Assembly (NCBI RefSeq): GCF_001592225.1
Contig: NZ_BCWN01000001.1
Coordinates: forward strand, 124,001-188,000
Length of the DNA: 64,000 nt
Reading direction: 5' to 3'
Origin: Castellaniella caeni NBRC 101664
GTDB taxonomy: Bacteria; Pseudomonadota; Gammaproteobacteria; Burkholderiales; Burkholderiaceae_B
Shown piece by piece: positions 41,834 to 52,082 of the stretch. A program made the position numbers and the translations under genes. Below the pieces are notes generated by a model. It saw only the letters and a program-made list of their open reading frames with translations, was not told where the DNA came from and did not search any database. Positions within the stretch are counted from its first letter, which is position 1. Each line of letters opens with the position of its first letter.

Positions 41834-43681
41834 CTACGCCGCCTGCAGCGAGCCGACCCCGCGCCGCTCGATGAAGAGGGTGGATCCCGGCTGTTTCTTG
41901 GCCTGTGATTTCGCCTCGCTGGCCGCCTGCGCGATCTGGTGGCGCGATTGATAAGCCCCCGGCTCGACCTGCACCGCGCCCAGCGACAGGGTGGGCAGGC
42001 CATATGAGCACGTCACGCCCCGGCGGTCTTCGGCCTCGTAGTGCTGCACGTCGCCCTGCCCGGCCTCGACCATCAACTGCGCCATGCCCGAGGTGAATTC
42101 CCGCATCATGCGCTCGCAGCGCGTCTTCCAGTCGCCGCTGCGAAACAGCACGATGAAATCATCACCGCCGATATGGCCGAGAAAATCCAGGCGCTCATCC
42201 ACGTGATGGCTCAGCACGCGGCTCAGCAGCCGGATGACGTCGTCGCCCAGACGGTAGCCGAAGCGATCGTTGAAAGGTTTGAAGTGATCGAGATCGGCAT
42301 GGCACACGGCAAACTGCAGGCCGCTGGCCAGGTAGCGCTGAATCTGCCGGTCGATGGGCACGTTGCCCGGCAGCTGCGTGAGCGGATTGGCATGGCGCGC
42401 GGCGCGCAGCTGCAGGCGGTTGAGCGCCTGCAGGAGATCCTGGCTCGACCCGATCCCCAGATAGTGCCCACGCCCGGTGATGATGAAATCGGCGGCTAGG
42501 CCATGGCCCTCGGCCTCGGCCAGCCAGCGGCTGAGCGTCAACAGGGGCGTGTGCATGTCCACGATGAGCGGCTTGCTGTCCATGAACAGACGACATGGGC
42601 TGGAGCCGTACAGTTCGCGCTGAAAAGGCAGCGAAAAGCGCTCGATGAGACTGCTGCGCTTGAGCACGCCGACCGGAATCTCGTGCTCGACGACCGGAAT
42701 GGTGTAGAGATCGGGTTTGGACAGGAAAAGATTGAAGACAGCCTCGCTGCTGACCTGCGAGGTGACGCTGGGCACGCGGCGCAGCAGCTGCAGGGCCCAG
42801 CCCTGGACGTCGTCCTGCGGCAAGCCGGGCTCGGAGCAGCAGCGCAGCGCATCCAGACGCTGGCCCGCCAGCGCGGCGGCAAGCTCGGGCCAGTTCAAGC
42901 GCTGCGGCTGAGCCTGCGGTCTGGCCAGGTAGTAGCCCTGCGCGCAGGCGATGCCCTGATCGCAGACGCTGGCCAGCTCTTCAAGTGTCTCGACACCCTC
43001 GGCCACCACGATCGCCCCGGCCACCGCGGCAATGTCGCTGACCGAACGCAGAATCTGTTGGCGCAGCAGATCTTCCTGGATGCCCGAAACGAATGCCTTG
43101 TCGGTCTTGATGTACTTGGGCCGCAGCGTCAGCCAGCGTCCCAGGTTGGAAAAGCCGGCGCCCAGGTCGTCGATGGCAAACTGCACGCCGCCGCGCTGCA
43201 GCCGCGCGATCACGCCCGAAAGCTCGGGCCACGACGCGCCCAGGCTTTGTTCGGTGATTTCGACGACCAGTCGGCTGCCTTCAAGCCCGGCCTGCGCCAG
43301 CAGTGTCAGCAGATCCGAGGGGCCGTGCGCGGCAGCCAGCAAGGCCTGCGGGCTGACATTGAGAAACAGCCGCCCCGGCAGCCGCAGCGCGGCGAAGCGC
43401 TGAATCACGCAGACGCAGGCGCGGTGTTCGAGCTCGACCCCCAGGCCCAGAGCGCGCGCCCGGGCAAACAGCAGGTCGGGCGCATGCAAGGGGCTGCCGA
43501 CAGGCCCACGGGTGAGGCCCTCGTGGCCGAGCACCGAGCCCTCGCGCAGCCAGACGATGGGTTGAAAGACGGCGGACAGCGAGCACTGGCGAATGGCTTC
43601 GCGCTCGACGTCCAGTTCATCCCCCGGATCGTTTGATACAAACTGATTCGCACCGGGCATCCAATCGGGCAACAAGGACAT
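41834..43681 (-). CDS. EAL-CBS-GGDEF c-di-GMP protein
   Basis: A 615-residue protein. The N-terminal EAL phosphodiesterase domain (~30-265) keeps most catalytic residues: EGLTR (in place of EALTR), FLNVSP, EITE, IDDLGAGFS, IKTDKAF, AEGVET and GYYLARP. A CBS-pair region follows (~310-430: YTIPVVEHEIPVGVLKRSSL). The C-terminal GGDEF domain (~430-600) has HIGGDDFIV, an active-type GGDD variant, without a product-binding RxxD. Both activities are possible; CBS domains suggest nucleotide control. No signal or membrane segment. It is transcribed in the same direction as hpaR but is probably independent. Confidence 0.9.
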   Translation of the reverse strand: MSLLPDWMPGANQFVSNDPGDELDVEREAIRQCSLSAVFQPIVWLREGSVLGHEGLTRGPVGSPLHAPDLLFARARALGLGVELEHRACVCVIQRFAALRLPGRLFLNVSPQALLAAAHGPSDLLTLLAQAGLEGSRLVVEITEQSLGASWPELSGVIARLQRGGVQFAIDDLGAGFSNLGRWLTLRPKYIKTDKAFVSGIQEDLLRQQILRSVSDIAAVAGAIVVAEGVETLEELASVCDQGIACAQGYYLARPQAQPQRLNWPELAAALAGQRLDALRCCSEPGLPQDDVQGWALQLLRRVPSVTSQVSSEAVFNLFLSKPDLYTIPVVEHEIPVGVLKRSSLIERFSLPFQRELYGSSPCRLFMDSKPLIVDMHTPLLTLSRWLAEAEGHGLAADFIITGRGHYLGIGSSQDLLQALNRLQLRAARHANPLTQLPGNVPIDRQIQRYLASGLQFAVCHADLDHFKPFNDRFGYRLGDDVIRLLSRVLSHHVDERLDFLGHIGGDDFIVLFRSGDWKTRCERMMREFTSGMAQLMVEAGQGDVQHYEAEDRRGVTCSYGLPTLSLGAVQVEPGAYQSRHQIAQAASEAKSQAKKQPGSTLFIERRGVGSLQAA

Positions 43682-43700
43682 CGAACCGCAACCACACTAG

Positions 43701-43726
43701 AAAAAAACGGGCGCCTCGTCGAGGCG
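43701..43726 (-). terminator. Intrinsic terminator of suf operon
   Basis: On the minus strand CGCCTC-GAC-GAGGCG is followed by CCCGTTTTTTT. It lies 5 bases past the sufT stop. Confidence 0.8.
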
Positions 43727-43731
43727 AACCT

Positions 43732-44289
43732 TTACAGCAAACCCAGTTGCAGCTTGGCGGGTTCGCTGATCATCTCCCGGCTCCAGGGGGGATCCCAGAC
43801 CAGATCGACCGTGGCTTCGTCCACGCCTTCGATGTTGAGCAGCTTGTTGCGCGCCTCGTCGGCAATCATGGTGCCCATGCCGCAACCGGCCGCCGTGAGC
43901 GTCATCTTGATTTCGATGCGGAAGCGCCCCGGGGCGCTGGCGGGCACGACCTTGCACTCGTAGACCAGCCCCAGATTGACGATATCCACCGGGATTTCCG
44001 GGTCGTAGCAGGTGGACAGCATCGTCCAGGCGGCTTCCTCGACGGATTCTTGCGTGGCGGGCCCATCGTGGGTGTGCTTGACCTCTTCCGTGGGTTCGAA
44101 GCCCAGGGCATCGCCATCGACGCCTTCGATGCGATACAGATTGCCCTCGACCATCACGGTATAGGTGCCACCCAGCTGCTGGGTGATGACCGCCTCGCAG
44201 CCCGCTTCGATGGTGACCGGAGAGCCATAGGGCACGGTGACCGCCGGGCAATCCCGGTTGACGACCACTTCCTGACGATTGAAACTCAT
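43732..44289 (-). CDS. sufT: SufT-type Fe-S assembly protein
   Basis: A 185-residue protein with a short N-terminal domain and a C-terminal MIP18/DUF59-like domain (~80-165: STCYDPEIPVDIVNLGLVYE ... AAGCGMGTMIADE). SufT helps deliver or mature Fe-S clusters. It is the last gene of the suf operon, 23 bases after sufU, and is followed by a terminator. The conserved Cys in GCGMG is present. Confidence 0.92.
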   Translation of the reverse strand: MSFNRQEVVVNRDCPAVTVPYGSPVTIEAGCEAVITQQLGGTYTVMVEGNLYRIEGVDGDALGFEPTEEVKHTHDGPATQESVEEAAWTMLSTCYDPEIPVDIVNLGLVYECKVVPASAPGRFRIEIKMTLTAAGCGMGTMIADEARNKLLNIEGVDEATVDLVWDPPWSREMISEPAKLQLGLL

Positions 44290-44312
44290 GTTCTTACCTC
44301 GGGTTCAACGCA

Positions 44313-44765
44313 TTATTCGGTGACGGCCGTGTCACGCGCCTGCGTGATGGCGTTGTGCAGGGTATGCCAGGCCAGGGTGGCGCACTTCACCCGCGAGGGA
44401 AACTCGCGCACCCCCGACAGGACTTCGAGCTTGCCCAGATCGCAATCGGGATGCGCCTCGGTGAGCATGGCATGGATGTTCTGAAACAAGGCGTCCACCG
44501 CCTCGATCTTCATGCCGCGCACGGCCTCGGTCATGAGCGAGGCCGAGGCGGTGGAGATGGCACAGCCATGCCCGACGAAACTGACCTCTTGCACCACACC
44601 ATCGGCCACCCGCGCGTATACGGTGAGCTGGTCGCCGCACAGGGGGTTGTGGCCGTCGGCGCGATGCGAGGCATCGTCCATGGCACGAAAGTTGCGCGGG
44701 TTGCGGTTGTGGTCGAAGATGACTTCCTGGTAGAGATCGCGCAGGCCGTCCTCGGTGTCCCTCAT
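44313..44765 (-). CDS. sufU: SufU-type sulfur transfer protein
   Basis: A 150-residue SufU. The three cluster/zinc Cys motifs are visible: NPLCGDQ (Cys43), GHGCAIS and RVKCATLAW. SufU accepts sulfur from SufS and passes it to the SufBCD scaffold. ATG 44765 starts the family sequence (MRDTEDGLRDLYQEVIFDHN); an upstream frame extension lacks support. Four bases separate it from sufS. Confidence 0.93.
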   Translation of the reverse strand: MRDTEDGLRDLYQEVIFDHNRNPRNFRAMDDASHRADGHNPLCGDQLTVYARVADGVVQEVSFVGHGCAISTASASLMTEAVRGMKIEAVDALFQNIHAMLTEAHPDCDLGKLEVLSGVREFPSRVKCATLAWHTLHNAITQARDTAVTE

Positions 44766-44769
44766 GAAT

Positions 44770-46062
44770 TCATACCCCAAATAATGTCTGAGCCTTGCGC
44801 ACGCCAGCCACCAGGGCTTCGACGTCGCGCAAGTCGTTGTACAGCGCAAACGAGGCGCGTGCCGTCCCGGGGATGCCGAAGTACGACATCAGCGGCATGG
44901 CGCAATGGTGCCCGGCGCGGATGGCCACCCCTTCGGTGTCCAGGATGGTGCCCAGATCGTGCGGGTGGATGCCGTCCACCAGGAAGGACAGAATGCCCGC
45001 CTTGTGCGCCGCCGTGCCCACCAGCCGCACGCCCGGAATGGCCCGCATGGCCTCGGTGGCCTGTTCCAGCAACATGGTTTCGTGTGCGGCGATACGATCG
45101 AGCCCCAGCGTACGCACGTAGGCAATGGCCGCCCCCAGGGCAACCGAACCGGCGATGTTGGGCGTGCCCGCCTCGAAGCGCTGCGGGCCCTCGGCCCAGG
45201 TGCTGCCCTCGAAACTGACGGTGCGAATCATATCACCGCCCCCCTGCCAGGGGGGCAGGTCTTTCAGGATGCTGGCGCGCACGTACAGGGCGCCGATGCC
45301 GGTGGGGCCGTAGATCTTGTGCCCGGAAAACGCATAGAAGTCGCAATCCAGCGCCTGCACGTCCACCACGGCGTGCGCCACGGCCTGGGCGCCATCGACC
45401 AATGCCAGGGCGCCGGCCTCGTGCGCCAGGCGCACCAGCTCGGCCACCGGATTGACCGTGCCCAGGGCGTTGGAGACGTGGGCGATGCCCACCAGCCGCG
45501 TGCGGCTGCCCAGCTGCGCCTTGAAGTCGGCCAGGTCGAGTTCGCCCGCGTCGGTGATACGCGCGTGGCGCAGCACCGCCCCCGTGCGCTGGCACAGCAG
45601 CTGCCAGGGCACGATGTTGGAGTGGTGCTCCATGCCGGTGACGAGGATTTCATCGCCCGCCTGCAAGCCTTGTCCCCAGGTCTGCGCCACCAGGTTGATG
45701 GCTTCGGTGGTGCCGCGCGTGAAGATCACGTCGCGGCTGGCGGGGGCATTGAGCAGGCCGCGCACCTGTTCGCGCGCTTCTTCGTACAGGTCGGTGGCAT
45801 GCTGCGAGAGCCAGTGCACACCACGGTGGATGTTGGCGTTGGACTGTTCATAGAACTGATCCAGCGCCTGGATCACGGCGCGCGGCTTTTGCGTCGTGGC
45901 ACCGTTGTCCAGGTAGGCCAGGCGGCGCTTGCGCACCGGGCGGGCGAGGATGGGGAAGTCGTCGGCGCAGACGCGGCCCGCGGCGTCCAGCAAAGCCCCG
46001 CGATCCTGAGCGGATTCATCCGCCAGGCGCACGCTTTCTTGAGATGTCAGTGGCGCATTCAT
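44770..46062 (-). CDS. sufS: Cysteine desulfurase SufS
   Basis: A 430-residue PLP enzyme that takes sulfur from cysteine. The PLP Lys lies in FYAFSGHKIYGPTG and the active Cys in AGHHCAMPLM; RGTTEAINLVAQTWG is the cofactor-binding segment. ATG 46062 overlaps the sufD stop (ATGA). The N-terminal ~25 residues are longer than in E. coli SufS. It works with SufU. Confidence 0.95.
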   Translation of the reverse strand: MNAPLTSQESVRLADESAQDRGALLDAAGRVCADDFPILARPVRKRRLAYLDNGATTQKPRAVIQALDQFYEQSNANIHRGVHWLSQHATDLYEEAREQVRGLLNAPASRDVIFTRGTTEAINLVAQTWGQGLQAGDEILVTGMEHHSNIVPWQLLCQRTGAVLRHARITDAGELDLADFKAQLGSRTRLVGIAHVSNALGTVNPVAELVRLAHEAGALALVDGAQAVAHAVVDVQALDCDFYAFSGHKIYGPTGIGALYVRASILKDLPPWQGGGDMIRTVSFEGSTWAEGPQRFEAGTPNIAGSVALGAAIAYVRTLGLDRIAAHETMLLEQATEAMRAIPGVRLVGTAAHKAGILSFLVDGIHPHDLGTILDTEGVAIRAGHHCAMPLMSYFGIPGTARASFALYNDLRDVEALVAGVRKAQTLFGV

Positions 46063-47369
46063 GCGGCCTCCAGGACGGCGCCGCCGCCGGGCAGCAGGGA
46101 ACGGATTGCCTGCTCGACGCGCTGGCGCAGCAGGGGCGCGTCGATGCGCGCCACGCTGGCGGCGGCAAAGGCATAGGTGAGGATGTCGCGCGCATGCGCC
46201 TCGTCCAGGCCGCGCGAGCGCAGATAGAACAGGCTGTCTTCGTCGATCTGCCCCACCGTGGCGCCGTGCGCGCACTTGACGTCATCGGCGTAGATTTCGA
46301 GTTCGGGCCGGGAATCGGACTTGGCCAGGCGCGACAGCAGCAGACTGTCGTTGCGCTGGATGGCATCGGTGCCGTCGGCGCCCGGCGCCACCAGGATGCG
46401 GCCGCTGAACACGCCGTGCGCGGTGTCGGCCAGGATGCCCCGGTAGGTTTCATGGCTGACGCAGCGCGGCTTTTCGTGGCCGATGAGCGTGTGGTGATCG
46501 ACGTGGCGCCGCTGATCGACGTAATACAGGCCGTTGAACAAGGTCTCGCAGCGTTCGTCGGCAAAGTGCGTGGCGATGTCGTGGCGTGCCAGGCGTGCGC
46601 CCAGCGACACCGAATGCGAGGCAAAGTACGAGCCGCGCGCCTGCACGGCGTCGATCTCGCCCAGATGCCAGGCCTGCGCCGATTCTTGCTGCAGCTTCAG
46701 GTGCGTGATGCGGGCGTCCTGGTCGAGCCGCAGACGCGTGACGGCGTGGTGGAAATTGCTGGCCCCCGCCACGCCCACGTAGTGTTCGACCACCGTCGCC
46801 TGGGCGCCGGCTTCGGCGTGTACCACGTGGCGCAGGAAATGCGCCGCCTTGGGCGAGGCAGCCACGCAGACGATGTGGACGGGCGCGTCGAGCGTGGCGC
46901 CGCGCGCCAGCGACACCCAGGCCCCGTCGCTGGCCAGCGCCAGATTGAGCGCGCTGGTGCTGTAGCCATCGGCCACCTGGCCATAGAGGCCCTGCAGCGC
47001 GTCGGCCTGCGCGGCCCAGGCCTGCGACAGCGGCAGCAGCCGCACATCTGCGGGCAGGCTACCGATATCGGAGAGCGCCGCATCGAAGGCGCCATCGACG
47101 AACACCAGCCAGTGGCCCGCCTCTTGCGCCTTGAGCGCGGCGACCTGATCGGCCACGGCCTGCGCATCGCCATCGACAAAGGTGGCGGCAGCCAGCGGCG
47201 ACAACGACGTGTGGCGCCAGGCGTCGTTCTTGGTGGTGGGCCAGCCCTCGCCCATGAAGCGGTCGAGGGCCTGCTGGCGCGCCGCCGCCAGCCACGGCAA
47301 CTGCGCACCGGGCAGGTGCGCCGCGCGCCCGCCAAAGGTGTCGGCCCAGGCTTGCAGGTTGTTGCTCAT
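46059..47369 (-). CDS. sufD: Fe-S assembly scaffold subunit SufD
   Basis: A 436-residue SufD with the beta-helix core (~130-380) and the C-terminal motif [27 protein letters not shown], typical of SufB/SufD. It forms the SufBC2D complex with SufB and SufC. Starts with ATG overlapping the sufC stop. The long open frame that continues upstream through sufC and sufB is a GC-rich artefact. Confidence 0.95.
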   Translation of the reverse strand: MSNNLQAWADTFGGRAAHLPGAQLPWLAAARQQALDRFMGEGWPTTKNDAWRHTSLSPLAAATFVDGDAQAVADQVAALKAQEAGHWLVFVDGAFDAALSDIGSLPADVRLLPLSQAWAAQADALQGLYGQVADGYSTSALNLALASDGAWVSLARGATLDAPVHIVCVAASPKAAHFLRHVVHAEAGAQATVVEHYVGVAGASNFHHAVTRLRLDQDARITHLKLQQESAQAWHLGEIDAVQARGSYFASHSVSLGARLARHDIATHFADERCETLFNGLYYVDQRRHVDHHTLIGHEKPRCVSHETYRGILADTAHGVFSGRILVAPGADGTDAIQRNDSLLLSRLAKSDSRPELEIYADDVKCAHGATVGQIDEDSLFYLRSRGLDEAHARDILTYAFAAASVARIDAPLLRQRVEQAIRSLLPGGGAVLEAA

Positions 47370-48190
47370 GCCCGTGCCCCCGGCTTGACGCCAATCTTCT
47401 TGCCGTCGTCGGCCTTCAGGCCGCCGCGCGGTGCGGCAGGCGCCTGATTGACGCCTTCGATCCAGCCATAGCCTTTGGCTTCGAGTTCGAGCGCGAGTTC
47501 GCTGCCGCCCGAACGCACGATCTGGCCGTGCGCCAGCACGTGTACGAAATCGGGCTTGATGTAATCGAGCAGGCGCTGGTAGTGCGTGATGACGATCATC
47601 GAGCGTTCGGGTGAGCGCAGGCGGTTGACCCCTTCGGCCACCGTCTTCAGGGCATCGATATCGAGGCCCGAATCGGTTTCGTCGAGAATGGCCAGCTTGG
47701 GTTCGAGCAAGGCCATCTGCAGCACTTCGTTGCGCTTTTTCTCGCCGCCGGAAAAGCCTTCGTTGACGGAACGGTAGAGGAATTCGTCGCGCATGCCCAC
47801 GAGTTTCATTTCGGCCTTGGCCTTCTTGACGAAGTCCATCGCGTCGAGCTCGGGCTGGCCGCGGTGCCGACGCCCGGCATTGACCGCCGCGCGCAGGAAA
47901 TAGGCATTGGACACACCGGGGATTTCGATGGGGTACTGGAAGGCCAGGAAGATGCCCGCGCGGGCCCGTTCTTCGACCGGCAGCGCCAAGAGGTCTTGCC
48001 CTTCGAACTCGACCGAACCGCCGGTGACCTTGTAGGCCTCGCGCCCGGTGAGCACCTGCGACAGCGTGCTCTTGCCCGCCCCGTTGGGGCCCATGATGGC
48101 GTGTACCTCGCCTGGCTTGATGTCGAGGCTCAGGCCGCGCAGGATTTCTTTGTCCTCGATCGAGGCGTGCAGATTGTTGATTTTCAGCAT
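47366..48190 (-). CDS. sufC: Fe-S assembly ATPase SufC
   Basis: A 274-residue ABC-type ATPase. Intact motifs are GPNGAGKST, the signature [19 protein letters not shown] and the H-loop ITHYQR. This set (DETDSGLD and THY) is specific to SufC. The C-terminal ~25 residues ([16 protein letters not shown]) are an extension beyond the usual end. It is 12 bases after sufB. Confidence 0.96.
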   Translation of the reverse strand: MLKINNLHASIEDKEILRGLSLDIKPGEVHAIMGPNGAGKSTLSQVLTGREAYKVTGGSVEFEGQDLLALPVEERARAGIFLAFQYPIEIPGVSNAYFLRAAVNAGRRHRGQPELDAMDFVKKAKAEMKLVGMRDEFLYRSVNEGFSGGEKKRNEVLQMALLEPKLAILDETDSGLDIDALKTVAEGVNRLRSPERSMIVITHYQRLLDYIKPDFVHVLAHGQIVRSGGSELALELEAKGYGWIEGVNQAPAAPRGGLKADDGKKIGVKPGARA

Positions 48191-48202
48191 GAGATAGGCT
48201 CC

Positions 48203-49651
48203 TTAACCGACGCTGCCTTCCAGGCTCACGCCGAGCAGATTCTGCGCTTCGACGGCGAACTCCATGGGCAATTCCTTGAAAACTTCTTTGCAAAAGCCGT
48301 TGACGATCATCGACACGGCATCTTCGGCGGACAGGCCGCGCTGCATGGCGTAGAACAGCTGGTCTTCGGCGATGCGCGAGGCGGTGGCCTCGTGCTCGAC
48401 GCTGGCACTGGGGTTCTGCACCTCGATGGTGGGGAAGGTGTGCGCGGCGCAGTCTTTGCCGATGAGCAGCGAATCGCACTGCGTATAGTTGCGCGCATTC
48501 TCGGCCTTGGGCGTCATGCGCACCAGGCCGCGGAAAGTGTTGCTGCCGTGCCCCGCCGAAATGCCCTTGGAAATGATGGTGCTGCGCGTGTTGCGCCCCA
48601 TGTGGATCATTTTCGTGCCGGTATCGGCCTGCTGGTAATGGTTGGACAGGGCCACGGAATAGAACTCGCCGGTGGAGTCGTCGCCACGCAGAATCACGCT
48701 GGGGTATTTCCAGGTGATGGCCGAGCCGGTCTCGACCTGCGTCCAGGAGATGCGCGAGCGTGCGCCACGGGCATCGCCGCGCTTGGTGACGAAGTTGTAG
48801 ATGCCCCCCACCCCGTTTTCGTCGCCGGGATACCAGTTCTGCACGGTGGAGTACTTGATGCGGGCGTCTTCCAGTGCCACCAGCTCGACCACCGCCGCGT
48901 GCAGCTGGTTTTCGTCGCGCATGGGCGCCGTACAGCCTTCGAGATAGCTGACGATGGCGCCTTCGTCGGCGATGATGAGGGTGCGCTCGAACTGCCCGGT
49001 ATCGGCGTTGTTGATGCGGAAATAGGTAGACAGTTCCATTGGGCACTTGACGCCCTTGGGGATGTAGACGAACGAGCCATCCGAGAATACGGCCGAGTTC
49101 AGTGCCGCGTAGAAGTTGTCGCCCGGCGGCACCACCGAGCCCATGTATTTCTGCACCAGATCGGGGTGCGAGCGCACGGCTTCGGAGAACGAACAGAAGA
49201 TGATGCCGACGTCGGCCAGCTGCTTGCGGAAGGTGGTGGCCACCGAGACGGAATCGAACACGGCATCCACGGCCACCCCGGCGAGCTTGGCGCGCTCGTG
49301 CAGCGGCACGCCCAGTTTCTCGTAGGTTTTCAGCAGCTCGGGATCGACTTCATCCAGGCTCTTGGGGCCGTCTTTCTTGGATTTGGGCGCCGAGAAATAG
49401 CTGATGTCCTGGAAGTCGGGTTCCGGGAAATTGACCTTGGCCCAGTCGGGCTGCGGCATCTTCAGCCATTCGCGGTAAGCCTTCAGGCGCCACTCGAGCA
49501 TGAACTCGGGCTCGCGCTTGACCGCGGACAGGCGGCGAATCACGTCTTCGTCCAGACCTTTTGGAAAAGTCACGGCTTCGATTTCAGTGACGAAACCGGC
49601 GTCGTAGTCACGGTCGAGGAAGGAATCGAGCTTGTCGTTGACAGTACTCAT
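48203..49651 (-). CDS. sufB: Fe-S assembly scaffold SufB
   Basis: A 482-residue SufB, the main cluster-building subunit. Family features: the N-terminal [19 protein letters not shown] segment, [20 protein letters not shown] (with Cys), and C-terminal [20 protein letters not shown]. Its start overlaps the regulator stop by 4 bases, so regulator and scaffold are translationally coupled. Confidence 0.96.
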   Translation of the reverse strand: MSTVNDKLDSFLDRDYDAGFVTEIEAVTFPKGLDEDVIRRLSAVKREPEFMLEWRLKAYREWLKMPQPDWAKVNFPEPDFQDISYFSAPKSKKDGPKSLDEVDPELLKTYEKLGVPLHERAKLAGVAVDAVFDSVSVATTFRKQLADVGIIFCSFSEAVRSHPDLVQKYMGSVVPPGDNFYAALNSAVFSDGSFVYIPKGVKCPMELSTYFRINNADTGQFERTLIIADEGAIVSYLEGCTAPMRDENQLHAAVVELVALEDARIKYSTVQNWYPGDENGVGGIYNFVTKRGDARGARSRISWTQVETGSAITWKYPSVILRGDDSTGEFYSVALSNHYQQADTGTKMIHMGRNTRSTIISKGISAGHGSNTFRGLVRMTPKAENARNYTQCDSLLIGKDCAAHTFPTIEVQNPSASVEHEATASRIAEDQLFYAMQRGLSAEDAVSMIVNGFCKEVFKELPMEFAVEAQNLLGVSLEGSVG

Positions 49652-50148
49652 TTGGACAGACTCCAGTTCGGGATGTTCGGAATACGGGAAGCAGCCGCCG
49701 GGACATGGCGCGCCGATGCGGCCACGGATACGGGAGCAGGTAGGGATTCTTCAAGCATGTCGGCCACCGTCACGGCTTCGAGCGTGCGGCGCACAATGAG
49801 GTTGATGCGCTGCCAGTGGGTGCGGATGTGGCAGGCACCTTCGACGCTGCACACGCCAGGCGTGGCCGTGCATTCGGTGAGGCCGAAGGGCTGCTCTTCG
49901 AGCGCGTCGATGATTTCGGCCACGCTGATCTGCCCCGCCTCGCGTCCCAGCCGGTAGCCGCCGTGCGCGCCCCGCGTGCTGGCCACGAGGCCGTGCTGTG
50001 CGAGCAGCTTGAGCACCTTGCTGACGACTGGCTGCCCCAGGCCCAGGCTGGCAGCCAGTTCAGCGGCGCTGCAAACGTGTGCCGACTGGGCCGCCATGTG
50101 CGTGAGCACAAGGATTCCGTAATCGACGATCTTGCTGATCCGCAGCAT
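49648..50148 (-). CDS. sufR: Rrf2-family Fe-S regulator of the suf operon
   Basis: A 166-residue Rrf2-type winged-helix regulator. The start [19 protein letters not shown] and three Cys (C93, C100, C106 in [16 protein letters not shown]) match the SUF-specific Rrf2 group, which carries a [2Fe-2S] cluster. It is the first gene of the operon and very likely an autorepressor, as an inverted repeat lies within its promoter. ATG 50148 is the internal start of the family; GTG/ATG codons just upstream add only 3 residues. The symbol is by role; the protein is IscR-like in fold. Confidence 0.88.
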   Translation of the reverse strand: MLRISKIVDYGILVLTHMAAQSAHVCSAAELAASLGLGQPVVSKVLKLLAQHGLVASTRGAHGGYRLGREAGQISVAEIIDALEEQPFGLTECTATPGVCSVEGACHIRTHWQRINLIVRRTLEAVTVADMLEESLPAPVSVAASARHVPAAASRIPNIPNWSLSK

Positions 50149-50182
50149 GAGCCACACCAGGGGGATGAATTCGAGAGACCAA

Positions 50183-50212
50183 ATAGTACTGCTTTGGTAC
50201 AGTATAGGTCAA
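50183..50212 (-). promoter_or_regulatory. suf operon promoter with Rrf2-type operator
   Basis: On the minus strand TTGACC (50212-50207) and TACTAT (50188-50183) are separated by 18 bases. Between them TACTG (N8) CAGTA (50187-50204) forms an inverted repeat that fits an IscR/SufR-like operator. The -35 box overlaps the stop codon of the Atm1-like gene. Confidence 0.6.
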
Positions 50213-51990
50213 ACCCTGATGCGCGACTGTTGCAGCCGCCACATATGGGCGTAGCGCCCGCCCTGAGCCAGCAGTGCATCGTGCGTGCCCTGCTCGACCA
50301 CCCGGCCGGCGTCGAGCACCAGAATATGATCCGCATCGACGATGGTGGACAGCCGGTGGGCGATGATGAGCGTGGTGCGCCCCCGGGCAATGCGGTCGAG
50401 CTGATCCTGGATGGCCCGCTCGGTGCGCGTATCGAGCGCGCTGGTGGCTTCGTCGAACACCAGGATGGGCGGCGACTTGAGCAGCGCCCGGGCGATGGCC
50501 ACGCGCTGCTTTTCACCGCCCGACAACTTCAGGCCGCGCTCGCCGACGGGGGTATCGTAGCCCTGGGGCAGCGACATGACGAAATCGTGGATGTGCGCCG
50601 CCTTGGCCGCCGCAATGCACTCGTCCTGCGTGGCGCCGGGCCGCCCGTAGGCGATGTTGTAGCCAATGGAATCGTTGAAGAGCACGGTGTCCTGGGGCAC
50701 GATGCCGATGTGCGCACGCACGCTGTCCTGGGTGTATTCGCGGATGTCCCGGCCATTGATGCACACCGCGCCCGCCGTGGGGTCGTAAAAGCGGAACAGC
50801 AGCCGCGACAGCGTGGACTTGCCCGCGCCCGAGGCCCCCACCACAGCCAGCGAACCGCCCGCGGGTACGGTGAAGCTCACCCGATGCAGGATCTGGCGGT
50901 CGGACTGATAGCCGAAATCGACCGCCTCGAAGCTCAGGCTGGCCTGCCCAGCCTGCAGGGCCACGGCCCCGGGGCGGTCGGCGACCTCTTGGTGGTGCCC
51001 GAGCAGATCGAACATGCGTTCCATGTCGGCCAGCGCGTGCTTGATCTCCCGGTAGACGAAGCCCAGAAAATTCAAGGGGGCGTACAGCTGCGTGAGATAG
51101 GCCGACACCAGCACCACGTCGCCGATGCTCATGCTGCCCTGCACCACCCCGCGCGCCGACTGCCAGAGCAGCGCCGTCATCCCGACGGTGATGATGACGC
51201 TTTGCCCCATGTTCAGCAGATTGAGCGATACCTGATTGCGCACGGCGGAATCCACCCAGCGGCGCATGTCGTGATCGTAGCGGCGGCTTTCGTAAGCCTC
51301 GTTGCCGAAGTATTTGACGGTTTCATAATTCAGCAGGGCGTCGATGGCCTTGCCGTTGGCCTGGCTGTCGAGCGTGTTCATGGTGCGCCGGTACACCATG
51401 CGCCGTTCGGTCACCCGCAGCGTGAAGACGATGTAGGCGGCAATCGTACTCAGCGTCAGCGCGGCAAAGACCCAGTCATAACGCCACAGCAGCACCCCCG
51501 TCACCATGCCGATCTCCAGCAGGGTCGGCAGGATGTTGAAGACGGTGAAGTTGAGCAGAAAGCCGATGCCCTTGGTGCCGCGCTCGATGTCGCGTGTCAG
51601 CCCCCCCGTACGCCGTCCCATGTGAAAGCGCAGCGACAGCGACAGCAGATGACGGAACACTTGGCTGGCCACCCGCTGGATGGCCCCCTGGGTGACGCGT
51701 GCAAACAAGGCGTCGCGCAGTTCGCCGAACACGCCGGTCATGAGCCGCGCCAGACCATACCCGGCCAGCGCGGCCAGCGGCACGGTCAACAGCGTGGCGG
51801 GCACCCCAAGACCGTCGATGAGATCTTTCAGGTAGATCGGCGTCAGCACGTTGGCCAACTTGGCCACAATCATGCAGGCCAGGGCAAAGCCCACCCGTCC
51901 GCGGTATGCCCAGACATAAGGCCAGAGATTCTTCAGGGTCTGCCAGTCGTCGCGCCGTGCGGGCGCCGGGCCGGTGTGGGTGAAACGCAA
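50209..51990 (-). CDS. Atm1-type ABC exporter
   Basis: A 593-residue half-transporter: six membrane segments in the first ~320 residues and an ABC ATPase with [27 protein letters not shown] and IAHRLSTI. The membrane part has the Atm1/HMT signature NYETVKYFGNE and RVTERRMVYRR. Atm1 proteins export glutathione-bound sulfur or Fe-S intermediates or metal conjugates. It is directly upstream of the suf operon on the same strand, supporting a role in Fe-S or thiol balance. Confidence 0.9.
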   Translation of the reverse strand: MRFTHTGPAPARRDDWQTLKNLWPYVWAYRGRVGFALACMIVAKLANVLTPIYLKDLIDGLGVPATLLTVPLAALAGYGLARLMTGVFGELRDALFARVTQGAIQRVASQVFRHLLSLSLRFHMGRRTGGLTRDIERGTKGIGFLLNFTVFNILPTLLEIGMVTGVLLWRYDWVFAALTLSTIAAYIVFTLRVTERRMVYRRTMNTLDSQANGKAIDALLNYETVKYFGNEAYESRRYDHDMRRWVDSAVRNQVSLNLLNMGQSVIITVGMTALLWQSARGVVQGSMSIGDVVLVSAYLTQLYAPLNFLGFVYREIKHALADMERMFDLLGHHQEVADRPGAVALQAGQASLSFEAVDFGYQSDRQILHRVSFTVPAGGSLAVVGASGAGKSTLSRLLFRFYDPTAGAVCINGRDIREYTQDSVRAHIGIVPQDTVLFNDSIGYNIAYGRPGATQDECIAAAKAAHIHDFVMSLPQGYDTPVGERGLKLSGGEKQRVAIARALLKSPPILVFDEATSALDTRTERAIQDQLDRIARGRTTLIIAHRLSTIVDADHILVLDAGRVVEQGTHDALLAQGGRYAHMWRLQQSRIRV

Positions 51991-52082
51991 TTTGAAACCT
52001 CTTTACCAACAGGGATACTGCCAGGACTGCGCATACAATAGGGGGCAATTGCACTATGCCCCGGCCAGGCCGGAAAGATTGT

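Noticed and set aside
46059-49046. Minus-strand open frame of 995 codons spanning sufD, sufC and sufB
   Set aside because: Only its last 436 codons are sufD. The upstream part runs out of frame through sufC and sufB and has Arg/Gly/His-rich shadow composition.
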